Part shown: in pieces, positions 52,529 through 60,353 of the stretch | Layout of the letters: the number at the start of each line of letters is the position of its first letter | Position numbering within the stretch: the first letter of the stretch is position 1 | From: a virus | DNA: 64,000 nucleotides | Reading direction: 5' to 3' (one strand) | Virus record (IMG/VR): IMGVR_UViG_3300034061_000981 | Coordinates: 43,620-107,619 of that record | The notes under the pieces: model-generated | The model's database searches: none | Seen by the model: the letters and a program-made list of their open reading frames with translations, nothing else | What the model was told of the DNA's origin: nothing | Translations under genes and position numbers: made by a program

Positions 52529-53596
52529 ATGGGAAAACCTTTTGACATTAGTAAGTTCCGTAAGGACATTACAAAAAGTATTGAAGGTCTATCAATAGGA
52601 TTTAACGATCCTACTGATTGGATCTCGACAGGAAATTATGCTCTCAACTATCTCATTAGTGGTGATTTTAATAAAGGCGTTCCTCTTGGTAAAGTTACTG
52701 TCTTTGCCGGAGAATCAGGAGCAGGAAAATCATTCATCTGCTCAGGAAACCTTGTTAGACACGCACAAGAACAAGGAATCTTTGTAGTCTTAGTTGACTC
52801 AGAGAATGCCCTTGACGAAGCGTGGCTACACGCACTTGGTGTATCAACTGACGACAATAAGTTGCTTAAACTTAATATGGCAATGATTGACGAAGTAGGA
52901 AAAACTATTTCTATGTTTGTTAAAGATTATAAAGCACTACCAGAAACAGATCGTCCCAAGGTATTGTTTGTAATTGATTCATTGGGTATGTTGTTAACAC
53001 CAACTGATGTGAATCAGTTTGAAGCAGGTGATATGAAAGGTGACATGGGTCGTAAGCCTAAAGCACTGACAGCACTTGTTCGTAACTGTGTTAATATGTT
53101 TGGTTCATTGGGTATTGGCTTAGTCGCTACTAATCACACATATGCTAGTCAAGATATGTTTGATCCAGATGATAAAATCAGTGGTGGTCAAGGTTTCGTT
53201 TACGCATCAAGTATCGTTGTTGCTATGAAGAAATTGAAACTTAAAGAAGATGAAGATGGTAATAAGATTAGTGATGTGCGAGGTATTCGTGCCGCATGTA
53301 AGATTATGAAAACACGTTATGCGAAACCATTTGAATCTGTTCAAGTTAAGATTCCTTATGAAACAGGTATGAGCCCTTACTCAGGATTACTAGATATGAT
53401 TGAGAAAGCTGAACTTGTTAAGAAAGAAGGCAACAGTCTTGTTTACACAACACTTGATGGTGAAATCATTAAGAAGTTTCGTAAAGCATGGGAAGCAAAC
53501 ACTGACGGTTGCTTAGACAAAGTAATGACTGAATATAGTCAAAAGGCAACAACAAAGATAAGTAATGTAACACCGGAGGGGGAGGTTACAGAATGA
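52529..53596 (+). CDS. uvsX: RecA-like recombinase UvsX
   Basis: 355 residues. Walker A is FAGESGAGKSFICSG (about 59-73), VVLVDSENALDEAWL the second acidic strand, VLFVIDSLGMLLTP the Walker B region, and GIGLVATNHTYASQD the switch region. The lengths and the DS(L/I)G.ML pattern fit T4-type UvsX rather than bacterial RecA. It forms filaments on ssDNA coated with gp32 and does strand exchange, loaded by UvsY (candidate at 53845). Overlaps the next gene by 4 bp. Confidence 0.9.
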   Translation: MGKPFDISKFRKDITKSIEGLSIGFNDPTDWISTGNYALNYLISGDFNKGVPLGKVTVFAGESGAGKSFICSGNLVRHAQEQGIFVVLVDSENALDEAWLHALGVSTDDNKLLKLNMAMIDEVGKTISMFVKDYKALPETDRPKVLFVIDSLGMLLTPTDVNQFEAGDMKGDMGRKPKALTALVRNCVNMFGSLGIGLVATNHTYASQDMFDPDDKISGGQGFVYASSIVVAMKKLKLKEDEDGNKISDVRGIRAACKIMKTRYAKPFESVQVKIPYETGMSPYSGLLDMIEKAELVKKEGNSLVYTTLDGEIIKKFRKAWEANTDGCLDKVMTEYSQKATTKISNVTPEGEVTE

Positions 53597-53844
53597 GTTT
53601 AGATTTTGTTGCTGAAGTTTGGGACGCACTACGTTCTCATATAGATTTCAATGAGCGTAGTGACGCCGCAGACTCACTAATCAATTTATTAATTGATAAC
53701 AACTATGAAGCTGACGACATTAAAGATGCGTTTAGGGGTGACAAGGAAATGCTAAAAGCATTGAAAGGTTACGCGGAACAGAAAGATGTTGAAGAAGATT
53801 ACGAAGATTACGAAGAAGATATAGACACAGATGAATGGGATTAA
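53593..53844 (+). CDS. Small acidic protein (83 aa), unknown
   Basis: 83 residues with helix AVSxx-like start (LDFVAEVWDALRSHIDFNER), then a very acidic C-terminus (DVEEDYEDYEEDIDTDEWD). Coupled to uvsX by an ATGA overlap and to the UvsY-like gene with no gap. Acidic tails of this kind can mimic DNA, but no function is known. Confidence 0.55.
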   Translation: MSLDFVAEVWDALRSHIDFNERSDAADSLINLLIDNNYEADDIKDAFRGDKEMLKALKGYAEQKDVEEDYEDYEEDIDTDEWD

Positions 53845-54306
53845 ATGGCACATTGGTACAGCCGCATTACTGCGGATCTCTCAGTAATACCCGATTTCAT
53901 AACACACTATGAGACTGAATTAATTTCAGCTAAAAAAGAAGTAAAGGTATACGGCAATGTTGAAAAGAATATTGCCGCTATTCCCGGCATCACTGAACAT
54001 CGTTTCAATCAATTACAAGAGATTGAAGCGGTATTGAACTATCTTAATATTCAATTACGGAAAATTCGCCGAAAACATTTTCAAAAATACCTAGAGGCGT
54101 ATAATAGAGCATTGACAAGTCGTGATGCTGAAAAGTATGTTGATGGTGAAGATGAAGTAATTGACTTTGAAGTGTTAATTAATGAAGTCGCACTATTGCG
54201 AAACACATGGCTTGGTATATTAAAGGGACTCGAAGCCAAACAATGGCAGATGGGTCATATTGTTAAACTCCGTACTGCTGGTATGGAAGACATATCGATA
54301 GGATAA
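53845..54306 (+). CDS. UvsY-like recombination mediator
   Basis: 153 residues, near the 137 of T4 UvsY. It is helical and basic in the middle (KIRRKHFQKYLEAYNRALTS), then DFEVLINEVALLRNTWLGIL, and a final KGLEAKQWQMGHIVKLRTAGME. The last two blocks match the UvsY pattern of a W.(I/G)LLxx helix followed by a short (G)F.IKH...R segment. The position two genes after uvsX supports the call. UvsY loads UvsX on gp32-coated DNA. Confidence 0.6.
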   Translation: MAHWYSRITADLSVIPDFITHYETELISAKKEVKVYGNVEKNIAAIPGITEHRFNQLQEIEAVLNYLNIQLRKIRRKHFQKYLEAYNRALTSRDAEKYVDGEDEVIDFEVLINEVALLRNTWLGILKGLEAKQWQMGHIVKLRTAGMEDISIG

Positions 54307-54308
54307 AA

Positions 54309-55124
54309 ATGTCAATTTGGAATAATCAAACAGCAATTGCCGGAGGTGGCATTACGCTACAATCGCCTGGTCGCCATCTCAACACAATTTCACTTGCCAA
54401 TATTGCCGGTGCTCAGGGTTCAGGTTATACCGGTACTCTTAGCTTTGATGAGTTTGCGTATAGACCTGATATTAAAAAATATGAAGTGTATGAAATTAGT
54501 CAAGACCTTCTTGCACTAAGTGTATGTTGGGCACGATATCGTAAAGTTAAGGATGACAATAAAGTACTTCCTACTATTACTAAACTATTAGATAGTGACT
54601 TGTTCCGTCTAGTTAGTGAAGATGACATTGCACACGCTAACGTTATACGTGATTACTATAGCAAGAAAATCATGGTATGGAAACTTAAGAATATTAATCT
54701 TACAAATTTCCGTCAAGATTTGAATACATTCATTCATAGTGATGGTAAAACGTTCAAAGAAACTATGATGCCATTAGCATATCGTTTACCTGAGTTTTAT
54801 GAGTATGATGTTGAATTTGAAAAAATGTCATTTGATTATAACAAAGAAGTTAAACGACAAGGATCAGTTCATGCAACTGATAAAAAACATTTGACTTATA
54901 TTAAATCATTGTCGGTTAATACAAAGCGTTTTAAGAAAATTGAATATTGGTTTAGTGATAGTCATAACAACTTAGTTCAAATGAATTTAGAGACTAACAA
55001 CCCACTGAATTCGTTATTAGAAAAAGTAATCACATCAGGTTCCGTTGACGTAGTAGGACGATATGGAACAGGCAATAGAGATGGCAACGAATTCTTTAGA
55101 GTAGAAAAATATAAGTTTGTCTAA
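54309..55124 (+). CDS. Unknown phage protein (271 aa)
   Basis: 271 residues without recognised motif. The N-terminal 35 are Gly/Ala-rich (IAGGGITLQSPGRHLNTISL), then an alpha/beta body with FAYRPDIKKYEVYEISQDLLAL, RLPEFYEYDVEFEKMSFDYN and a C-terminal SVDVVGRYGTGNRDGNEFFR. Its place between UvsY-like and the promoter cassettes suggests a recombination or structural role, but nothing is certain. Confidence 0.5.
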   Translation: MSIWNNQTAIAGGGITLQSPGRHLNTISLANIAGAQGSGYTGTLSFDEFAYRPDIKKYEVYEISQDLLALSVCWARYRKVKDDNKVLPTITKLLDSDLFRLVSEDDIAHANVIRDYYSKKIMVWKLKNINLTNFRQDLNTFIHSDGKTFKETMMPLAYRLPEFYEYDVEFEKMSFDYNKEVKRQGSVHATDKKHLTYIKSLSVNTKRFKKIEYWFSDSHNNLVQMNLETNNPLNSLLEKVITSGSVDVVGRYGTGNRDGNEFFRVEKYKFV

Positions 55125-55127
55125 AAT

Positions 55128-55156
55128 TTGACAATAAATGGGCATCCTGCTATACT
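55128..55156 (+). promoter_or_regulatory. Sigma70-like promoter (TTGACAATAAAT type)
   Basis: TTGACA 55128-55133, 17 bases, TATACT 55151-55156 with extended TGC; four bases after the upstream TAA. Confidence 0.8.
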
Positions 55157-55184
55157 ATAAACATAGTAAAAGAAAGGAATCATT

Positions 55185-55397
55185 ATGCGTAGTTTTACTT
55201 TTGATGTAGTGGAAGTGATGAATGCTAATGGGTATTGCCGCAAGGTTGAGGGATCTAACTGGCTTAAGCTAGCAAAAAAGATGGTTCGTGAGGGCCGCGC
55301 TACTCTGGTAGAAAATAACTCACAATGGTCTGGTTATGGTAGCTCGCAATACGTAAGCTATAGACGCTGGAACTATACTGTAACTGAAGTTGTTTAA
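55185..55397 (+). CDS. Small protein, unknown (70 aa)
   Basis: 70 residues after AAAGGA. Basic and aromatic (FDVVEVMNANGYCRKVEGSN, YGSSQYVSYRRWNYTVTEVV). Single gene in a promoter cassette. No family recognised; early-expressed host-takeover proteins are often of this size. Confidence 0.55.
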   Translation: MRSFTFDVVEVMNANGYCRKVEGSNWLKLAKKMVREGRATLVENNSQWSGYGSSQYVSYRRWNYTVTEVV

Positions 55398-55414
55398 AAA
55401 CAACAGGCCCAAAC

Positions 55415-55443
55415 TTGACGATAAATCAGTTTGGGTCTATAAT
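55415..55443 (+). promoter_or_regulatory. Sigma70-like promoter inside an inverted repeat
   Basis: TTGACG 55415-55420, 17 bases, TATAAT 55438-55443. The promoter lies between GGCCCAAACT and AGTTTGGGTC, which can form a ten-pair stem with one G-T, like the promoter stem-loops known in T4-like phages. Confidence 0.7.
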
Positions 55444-55477
55444 AGAGGCTTAGATAGTCAAAAAGCAGGAGTTGTTT

Positions 55478-55690
55478 ATGGGTTATAAAGTTGTTGCTGA
55501 CAAGTATCAAATGGACGAAATGCGTACAAAATACGGTCCTCGTCCCGGTCTAGAAGGTCCTTTTAACTTCTCCGGAAGAGTGTTGTATTATGACAACAAA
55601 GAAGGCCAGTACTATGATCCTAGGTCCGATTTCTACGTAGAACAGTCGGAAATGAACGAAATTCATGCTAATTTAATTGCCAAAATTTGA
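55478..55690 (+). CDS. Small protein, unknown (70 aa)
   Basis: ATG 55478 is chosen because AGGAG (55467-55471) lies six bases upstream; a TTG two codons earlier has no spacing. The sequence GYKVVADKYQMDEMRTKYGP, then FNFSGRVLYYDNKEGQYYD is polar and aromatic. Its stop TGA is part of the next TTGACA box. Confidence 0.55.
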   Translation: MGYKVVADKYQMDEMRTKYGPRPGLEGPFNFSGRVLYYDNKEGQYYDPRSDFYVEQSEMNEIHANLIAKI

Positions 55691-55715
55691 CAATAAATGG
55701 GCCCTGTGATACAAT
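55687..55715 (+). promoter_or_regulatory. Sigma70-like promoter, cassette type, overlapping a stop codon
   Basis: TTGACA 55687-55692, 17 bases, TACAAT 55710-55715 with extended TGA. It shares the TGA of the upstream gene and has the ACTTGTATTGA tail of the repeated cassette. Confidence 0.8.
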
Positions 55716-55748
55716 ACTTGTATTGAAACTAATAAAGAGGACTTGAAA

Positions 55749-56126
55749 ATGACTACAGAATTCAAATCTTGGGACGAGTTGACACAATTGGAACAAGCCC
55801 GTGAACTTTACTGGGACATGTACAAGGATGCTTACGGTGTTCGCCCCCGTGGTATCGACACTTCAACTTGGACTTTGGAACAGTTTGAAGCTGAATTCCA
55901 AGGACTCGGAGTGGCTATTGAAGCTGAAGAAAAGGCCCGTGTTGCGGCCGAGCAAAATGCAGTTTTCTCTTTTGAGAAACGTATCAGTGACCTGATGTTT
56001 TCGGGTGCTAAGGACCGTGCAACAGCAATGCGCTGGATCCACGAAGCCGAGGACACTAATGGCGATGATGACTATTTGGCTTGGACACTAGGCTTGCCCT
56101 ATATGTATTTTCGCAAGGTAGCATAA
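55749..56126 (+). CDS. Small protein, unknown (125 aa)
   Basis: Start ATG 55749, seven bases after AGAGGA; a TTG at 55743 is too close to that site. 125 residues, helical, with FKSWDELTQLEQARELYWDM, EAEEKARVAAEQNAVFSFEK and a C-terminal DYLAWTLGLPYMYFRKVA. The GC-richer wobble choices (for example GAG and CCC codons) differ a little from neighbours. No family recognised. Confidence 0.55.
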   Translation: MTTEFKSWDELTQLEQARELYWDMYKDAYGVRPRGIDTSTWTLEQFEAEFQGLGVAIEAEEKARVAAEQNAVFSFEKRISDLMFSGAKDRATAMRWIHEAEDTNGDDDYLAWTLGLPYMYFRKVA

Positions 56127-56127
56127 T

Positions 56128-56156
56128 TTGACAATAAATGGCAATTGTGCTATAAT
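56128..56156 (+). promoter_or_regulatory. Sigma70-like promoter, cassette type
   Basis: TTGACA 56128-56133, 17 bases, TATAAT 56151-56156 with extended TGC and the ACTTGTATTGA tail. It drives the AAA ATPase gene. Confidence 0.85.
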
Positions 56157-56192
56157 ACTTGTATTGATTGATTAACACACACAGGAGAAACT

Positions 56193-57218
56193 ATGTCTAC
56201 AATTCGCATTCTTTCAGGCTCTTATCGCAAACAAGCAGTAGTCAATACTGAGTTTACACTTGTCAAGGGTTTTCAGACAGGTAAAAAAGGTAGTTATGTG
56301 ACTGTTAAAAATGACGGTCAATTCGCAATCAACATCCCTGAAGTTAAGGTCCTTGTTGATAATATTAATGATATTGAATTTTTGAATGGAGAACAAGTGT
56401 TAGCAAATACAGTAGAATTTAAAAAAGAAGCAGTTAAAGAAACTGAAACAGAAGCAATGGACCGCATTGCGACACGTTTTGAGGTCCTTGATGAAATGTC
56501 ACGTGCATGTATCAACGGTGACATTCGTGCTATGATTGTGTCAGGCCCGCCCGGTGTAGGTAAGTCACACGGTGTTGAGACACAAATGGAAAAAGCAAGT
56601 ATGTTTGACAAACTTGCAGGTAAGAAAGTTCGCTTTCAAATTGTCAAAGGTGCTATGACAGCATTGGGTTTGTATACTCAATTGTACAAATATTCTGACA
56701 CAAAGAATGTTTTGATTTTTGATGATTGCGACAGTGTTTTTACTGATGACTTGAGTTTGAATATTCTCAAGGCCGCACTTGATTCAGGCAAGACACGTAG
56801 AATTTGCTGGAATAGTGATTCACGTTTGTTGCGTGACGAAGGTATCCCTAATACTTTCAACTTCAATGGTAGTGCTATCTTTATCACTAACTTGAAATTT
56901 AGCAATCTTAAATCTAAGAAATTGCAGGACCACTTAGAAGCATTGCAGTCACGTTGTCACTTTCTTGACTTGACTATTGATGGTGATCGTGACAAAATGT
57001 TGCGTATCAAGCAGGTACATCGTGATGCTGATGGTGGTCTGTTCAAAGACTACGATTTTACTGATGAGCAATCACAAACTGTAATTGACTTTATGTGGGC
57101 CAATCATACTAAATTGCGTGAAGTGTCCTTGCGTATGTGTTTGAAAATTGCAGACTTGGTTAAGATCAGCCCCAACAACTGGCAGAATCTTGCTAAGACA
57201 ACTTGTATGAAAGCATAA
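56193..57218 (+). CDS. AAA ATPase, phage type
   Basis: 341 residues. The first ~90 form a separate N-terminal domain. Walker A is MIVSGPPGVGKSHGVE (118-125), Walker B is VLIFDDCDSVF (about 173), sensor 1 is SAIFITNLKF, and SRCHFLDLTID is in the arginine-finger position. It looks like a single-domain AAA ATPase acting on protein or DNA; the partner is not clear. Ribosome site CAGGAGAAA. A terminator follows. Confidence 0.75.
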   Translation: MSTIRILSGSYRKQAVVNTEFTLVKGFQTGKKGSYVTVKNDGQFAINIPEVKVLVDNINDIEFLNGEQVLANTVEFKKEAVKETETEAMDRIATRFEVLDEMSRACINGDIRAMIVSGPPGVGKSHGVETQMEKASMFDKLAGKKVRFQIVKGAMTALGLYTQLYKYSDTKNVLIFDDCDSVFTDDLSLNILKAALDSGKTRRICWNSDSRLLRDEGIPNTFNFNGSAIFITNLKFSNLKSKKLQDHLEALQSRCHFLDLTIDGDRDKMLRIKQVHRDADGGLFKDYDFTDEQSQTVIDFMWANHTKLREVSLRMCLKIADLVKISPNNWQNLAKTTCMKA

Positions 57219-57282
57219 CCCCTGCAGTGTGCGTAGAGGCAATGTCAATAAGTCCTCTCCGATAAATTTCTTCTTGACTTTC

Positions 57283-57306
57283 GGGGAACACATGTTCCCC
57301 TTTTTT
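57283..57306 (+). terminator. Rho-independent terminator after the AAA ATPase gene
   Basis: GGGGAAC/GTTCCCC with a 4-base loop (ACAT), then TTTTTT: a strong terminator. Confidence 0.9.
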
Positions 57307-57316
57307 GCCTTTATAC

Positions 57317-57345
57317 TTGTAAATACGTTGAACAATCTATATAAT
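57317..57345 (+). promoter_or_regulatory. Sigma70-like promoter predicting a leaderless mRNA
   Basis: TTGTAA 57317-57322, 17 bases, TATAAT 57340-57345; ATG begins exactly six bases after the -10. Confidence 0.7.
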
Positions 57346-57351
57346 ATAAAA

Positions 57352-58365
57352 ATGGTAGAACTAAAAACAGCAGAACACATTGCCCACTTTATGATGGCTA
57401 ATATTAGTCTTAGCAGATTTGATAAAAAGTTTGTTGAAAGCCTACAAGTATTAAAACAAGTAACCACTAATCAAGTGGAATTGTTTTATAAAATTATATA
57501 CAAATATAGACGACAATTGAGTAAACATGAATTGGATGCTGATACATTAATTCATTTACCATGGACCATGCAGGTAATTGAAAGTGCCCCGCAATATACT
57601 GATGGACATATTTCTATTGAGAACGACAAGATTATTTTCAAGTGTCCATATAACAAGAATTTTATTGATGCGTTTAGAAAAGAAGATACAAACATATTTG
57701 TTTGGGATAAAGAACGTAAACAATATTCAGCCGACTTTAGCACACATTCATTGAAATTGGTAGTAAATACCTCGATTAAGTTTTTTAAAATTGTTCATTA
57801 TTGCGATATCGTTACTGGTTTGCTTGATTCATTAAAAGAATATGAAACGGTTAAATATTGGCAACCCACTTTAAAACAAATAAACGGCAATCTTTTTATT
57901 GTAGCAACTACCGAACAATTAGATGAAGCATTGGGTGATATGGTATTAGATACTAACCCAACAACAATAGCAAATTTGGTTTATTATGGGGTACATATTG
58001 ATGAGTCCCTCTATGACACTACTGATAAGAAACAACAGTTTATAGCTAATAGAATTTACAGTATGGAAGTAACTGATGTACTAAATATAGTACCCTGGTT
58101 AAAAGACATAGGATGTGACTATGTAGTATTCACTGGCAATAGAATATTAACAGATGTTATAAAAAATCTCAAAGCTAGCTTAATTAAAACAAATATAAAA
58201 GTTGATCCTGAACATAAATGGTCTATTCAACATAAATCTAATACTGGTAAATACAACTTTCCCGTAGTAATTAGATTTAGAACAGGAAGAGATATAGATA
58301 GTGAACCAACTAAGGTTGGTAAAGTAGTTCAACTAGTAAATTCCCAACCAATAGATATTAAATGA
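57352..58365 (+). CDS. Unknown protein with HARP-like segment, next to UvsW (337 aa)
   Basis: Start ATG 57352; a longer frame back to 57229 would run through the terminator. 337 residues. Around 100-135, FKCPYNKNFIDAFRKEDTNI, then FVWDKERKQYSADFS, resembles the HARP-type module (PY...fi..fk.....wd...k.W....) found beside SMARCAL1-type annealing helicases. A second alpha/beta part has VYYGVHIDESLYDTTDKKQQ. Because UvsW follows with an ATGA overlap, the protein may target it to forked DNA; that is inference. Confidence 0.5.
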   Translation: MVELKTAEHIAHFMMANISLSRFDKKFVESLQVLKQVTTNQVELFYKIIYKYRRQLSKHELDADTLIHLPWTMQVIESAPQYTDGHISIENDKIIFKCPYNKNFIDAFRKEDTNIFVWDKERKQYSADFSTHSLKLVVNTSIKFFKIVHYCDIVTGLLDSLKEYETVKYWQPTLKQINGNLFIVATTEQLDEALGDMVLDTNPTTIANLVYYGVHIDESLYDTTDKKQQFIANRIYSMEVTDVLNIVPWLKDIGCDYVVFTGNRILTDVIKNLKASLIKTNIKVDPEHKWSIQHKSNTGKYNFPVVIRFRTGRDIDSEPTKVGKVVQLVNSQPIDIK

Positions 58366-59840
58366 AACAATGTAAAATTATAGTTAAAGATGAAGTCAAT
58401 GTGAAAATTGAAGGACTCGAACTAAGTGAACGCAAACTACTTATGAAGATGTTTGAGTTTGAAGTTCCCGGCGCACGATATTTGCCAAGTGTCCGATTAG
58501 GCAGATGGAATGGTAAGACAAGTTATTTTAGTCTAAGTGGAAGCACTTATATCAATTTACTACCAGAAATTCTTCCAGTACTTGACCGAGCAGACTACGA
58601 TATTGAACTAGAAGATACTAGGGAATATTCAACTACTTTTTCATTCACAGAAGTAACCGAAGATACATTCAAACACAAAACATGGCCTGCAGGTCATCCG
58701 GTAGCAGGTGAACCTGTTATATTGCGTGACTATCAAATCGAAATTATCAATAACTATTTGAAGAACCCACAGTCATTGCAAGAGATTGCAACGGGCGCTG
58801 GTAAGACACTAGTTACGGCCGCATTATCAAGTTGTATAGAACAATATGGTCGTAGTATTGTTATTGTACCTAACACTAGTTTGGTTACACAAACAGAAAA
58901 AGATTACATCAACTTGGGATTAGACGTAGGTGTATACTATGGTGGACGCAAAGAATACGATAAGACACATACAATTTGTACATGGCAAAGTCTTGGTAAT
59001 ATGTTAAAGAAAACTAAAAATGATGAAGCAGAAGTTCCATTTCAAGACTTTATCGAAGGTGTAGTATGTGTGATTGTGGATGAGGTACACCAAGCTAAAG
59101 CAGATGTACTTAAATCATTGTTAACTGGAGTAATGAGTCAGATTCCATTACGCTGGGGCTTGACTGGAACTATTCCAAAAGCAAAAGCTGAATCAATGTC
59201 ATTGACTGTTAGTTTGGGTCCTGTCATTAATCAACTGTCAGCAAGCACACTACAAGAGATGGGCGTACTCTCACAGTGCCATGTAAACATCGTTCAACTA
59301 CAAGATAGTATGGAGTTTACTAACTATCAAAGTGAACTTAAATTCTTGACCAGTGATGGATTAAGAATGCAGAAAATTGCTGAGTTAGCAAATACAGTTA
59401 AAGATACAGGAAACACATTGATACTAGTTGATAGAATTGAAGCAGGACAATTGCTACATTTGAAACTAGAAGAATTGGGTGTACCCGAAGATAACGTAGT
59501 TTTTGTATCAGGTGGAACTAAAGGTACTACCAGAACAGAACACTATGAAGATATTGCTACCGCAACTAATAAGATTATTATTGCTACTTACGGTGTTGCC
59601 GCAGTTGGTATTAACATTCCTCGTATCTTTAACGTGATGCTATTAGAACCGGGTAAGAGTTTTGTTAGAGTAATTCAATCAATTGGTCGAGGCATTCGTA
59701 AGGCAGAAGATAAAGACTTTGTGCAGATTTGGGACATTACATCAAGCTGTAAATTTGCCAAACGACATTTAACACAACGGAAAGCATTCTATAAAGATGC
59801 GAACTACCCGTTTGATGTTGAAAAACTTAAATATAAATGA
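58362..59840 (+). CDS. uvsW: UvsW-like DNA/RNA helicase
   Basis: 492 residues, close to T4 UvsW (503 in full). The N-terminal ~115 residues form the substrate-binding domain (RYLPSVRLGRWNGKTSYFS). Helicase motifs follow: Q-like LRDYQIEIIN, motif I EIATGAGKTL (Walker A 143-149), Ia VPNTSLVTQ, II VIVDEVHQA, III GLTGTIPK, IV LILVDRIE, V TYGVAAVGINI, VI IQSIGRGIRK. It remodels R-loops and stalled forks and helps move from origin- to recombination-dependent replication. Translationally coupled to the gene before. Its last codons hold the next promoter. Confidence 0.92.
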   Translation: MKQCKIIVKDEVNVKIEGLELSERKLLMKMFEFEVPGARYLPSVRLGRWNGKTSYFSLSGSTYINLLPEILPVLDRADYDIELEDTREYSTTFSFTEVTEDTFKHKTWPAGHPVAGEPVILRDYQIEIINNYLKNPQSLQEIATGAGKTLVTAALSSCIEQYGRSIVIVPNTSLVTQTEKDYINLGLDVGVYYGGRKEYDKTHTICTWQSLGNMLKKTKNDEAEVPFQDFIEGVVCVIVDEVHQAKADVLKSLLTGVMSQIPLRWGLTGTIPKAKAESMSLTVSLGPVINQLSASTLQEMGVLSQCHVNIVQLQDSMEFTNYQSELKFLTSDGLRMQKIAELANTVKDTGNTLILVDRIEAGQLLHLKLEELGVPEDNVVFVSGGTKGTTRTEHYEDIATATNKIIIATYGVAAVGINIPRIFNVMLLEPGKSFVRVIQSIGRGIRKAEDKDFVQIWDITSSCKFAKRHLTQRKAFYKDANYPFDVEKLKYK

Positions 59841-59846
59841 TACAAT
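59818..59846 (+). promoter_or_regulatory. Sigma70-like promoter inside uvsW, predicting a leaderless mRNA
   Basis: TTGAAA 59818-59823, 17 bases, TACAAT 59841-59846 with extended TGA; ATG follows after exactly six bases. Confidence 0.7.
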
Positions 59847-59852
59847 ACACAT

Positions 59853-60353
59853 ATGCGTATATTAACACTAGAAAACGAATTTTATAATTTAGAGACACTA
59901 CCCGAAGAAATTGATGACCTTCGTTTTGCGATACTAGACAATAGTAATCCATCGAATGTAGATTATCATTATATCCCACTTATCTTTTTAGAATCATTTA
60001 GTGCTCCTGCACTTGTATTGAAGATAGGTGAAAAAACAATTAAGATGCCTGTTGATTGGCAGATATTGATCGGTGAAAAAGAACATGGTGATTTAGAGAC
60101 ATTGCCTCTTACTAGTATCAATGACAGAGGGTTCAATGCGTTTGAATTTAACCCATTAACTAGTTTCAGTCCTAGCTTCTTGTCCATTGAGATTGTAGAC
60201 ATTTACCACGATGTAACATGGTATGCACCTCGATTAAAGAACGGACAATTCTTATGTGTACCCATTGATGATGGTCCTAGACCACGATGTGTATACTTTG
60301 TTAAAGAGATTAGTCGTAATTGTGAGATTGTAGATTATTCCCAGGCGTTCTGA
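59853..60353 (+). CDS. Unknown, conserved-type phage protein (166 aa)
   Basis: 166 residues. Blocks KTIKMPVDWQILIGEKEHGD, PLTSINDRGFNAFEFNPLTS and YAPRLKNGQFLCVPIDDG look like a beta-rich domain I associate with T4-like marine phages, function not known. The predicted transcript is leaderless. It overlaps the gp62-like gene by one base. Confidence 0.6.
   Translation: MRILTLENEFYNLETLPEEIDDLRFAILDNSNPSNVDYHYIPLIFLESFSAPALVLKIGEKTIKMPVDWQILIGEKEHGDLETLPLTSINDRGFNAFEFNPLTSFSPSFLSIEIVDIYHDVTWYAPRLKNGQFLCVPIDDGPRPRCVYFVKEISRNCEIVDYSQAF

Noticed and set aside
57229-57351. N-terminal extension of the HARP-like protein
   Set aside because: The extension would cross a strong terminator and a promoter; the ATG at 57352 fits the promoter spacing.
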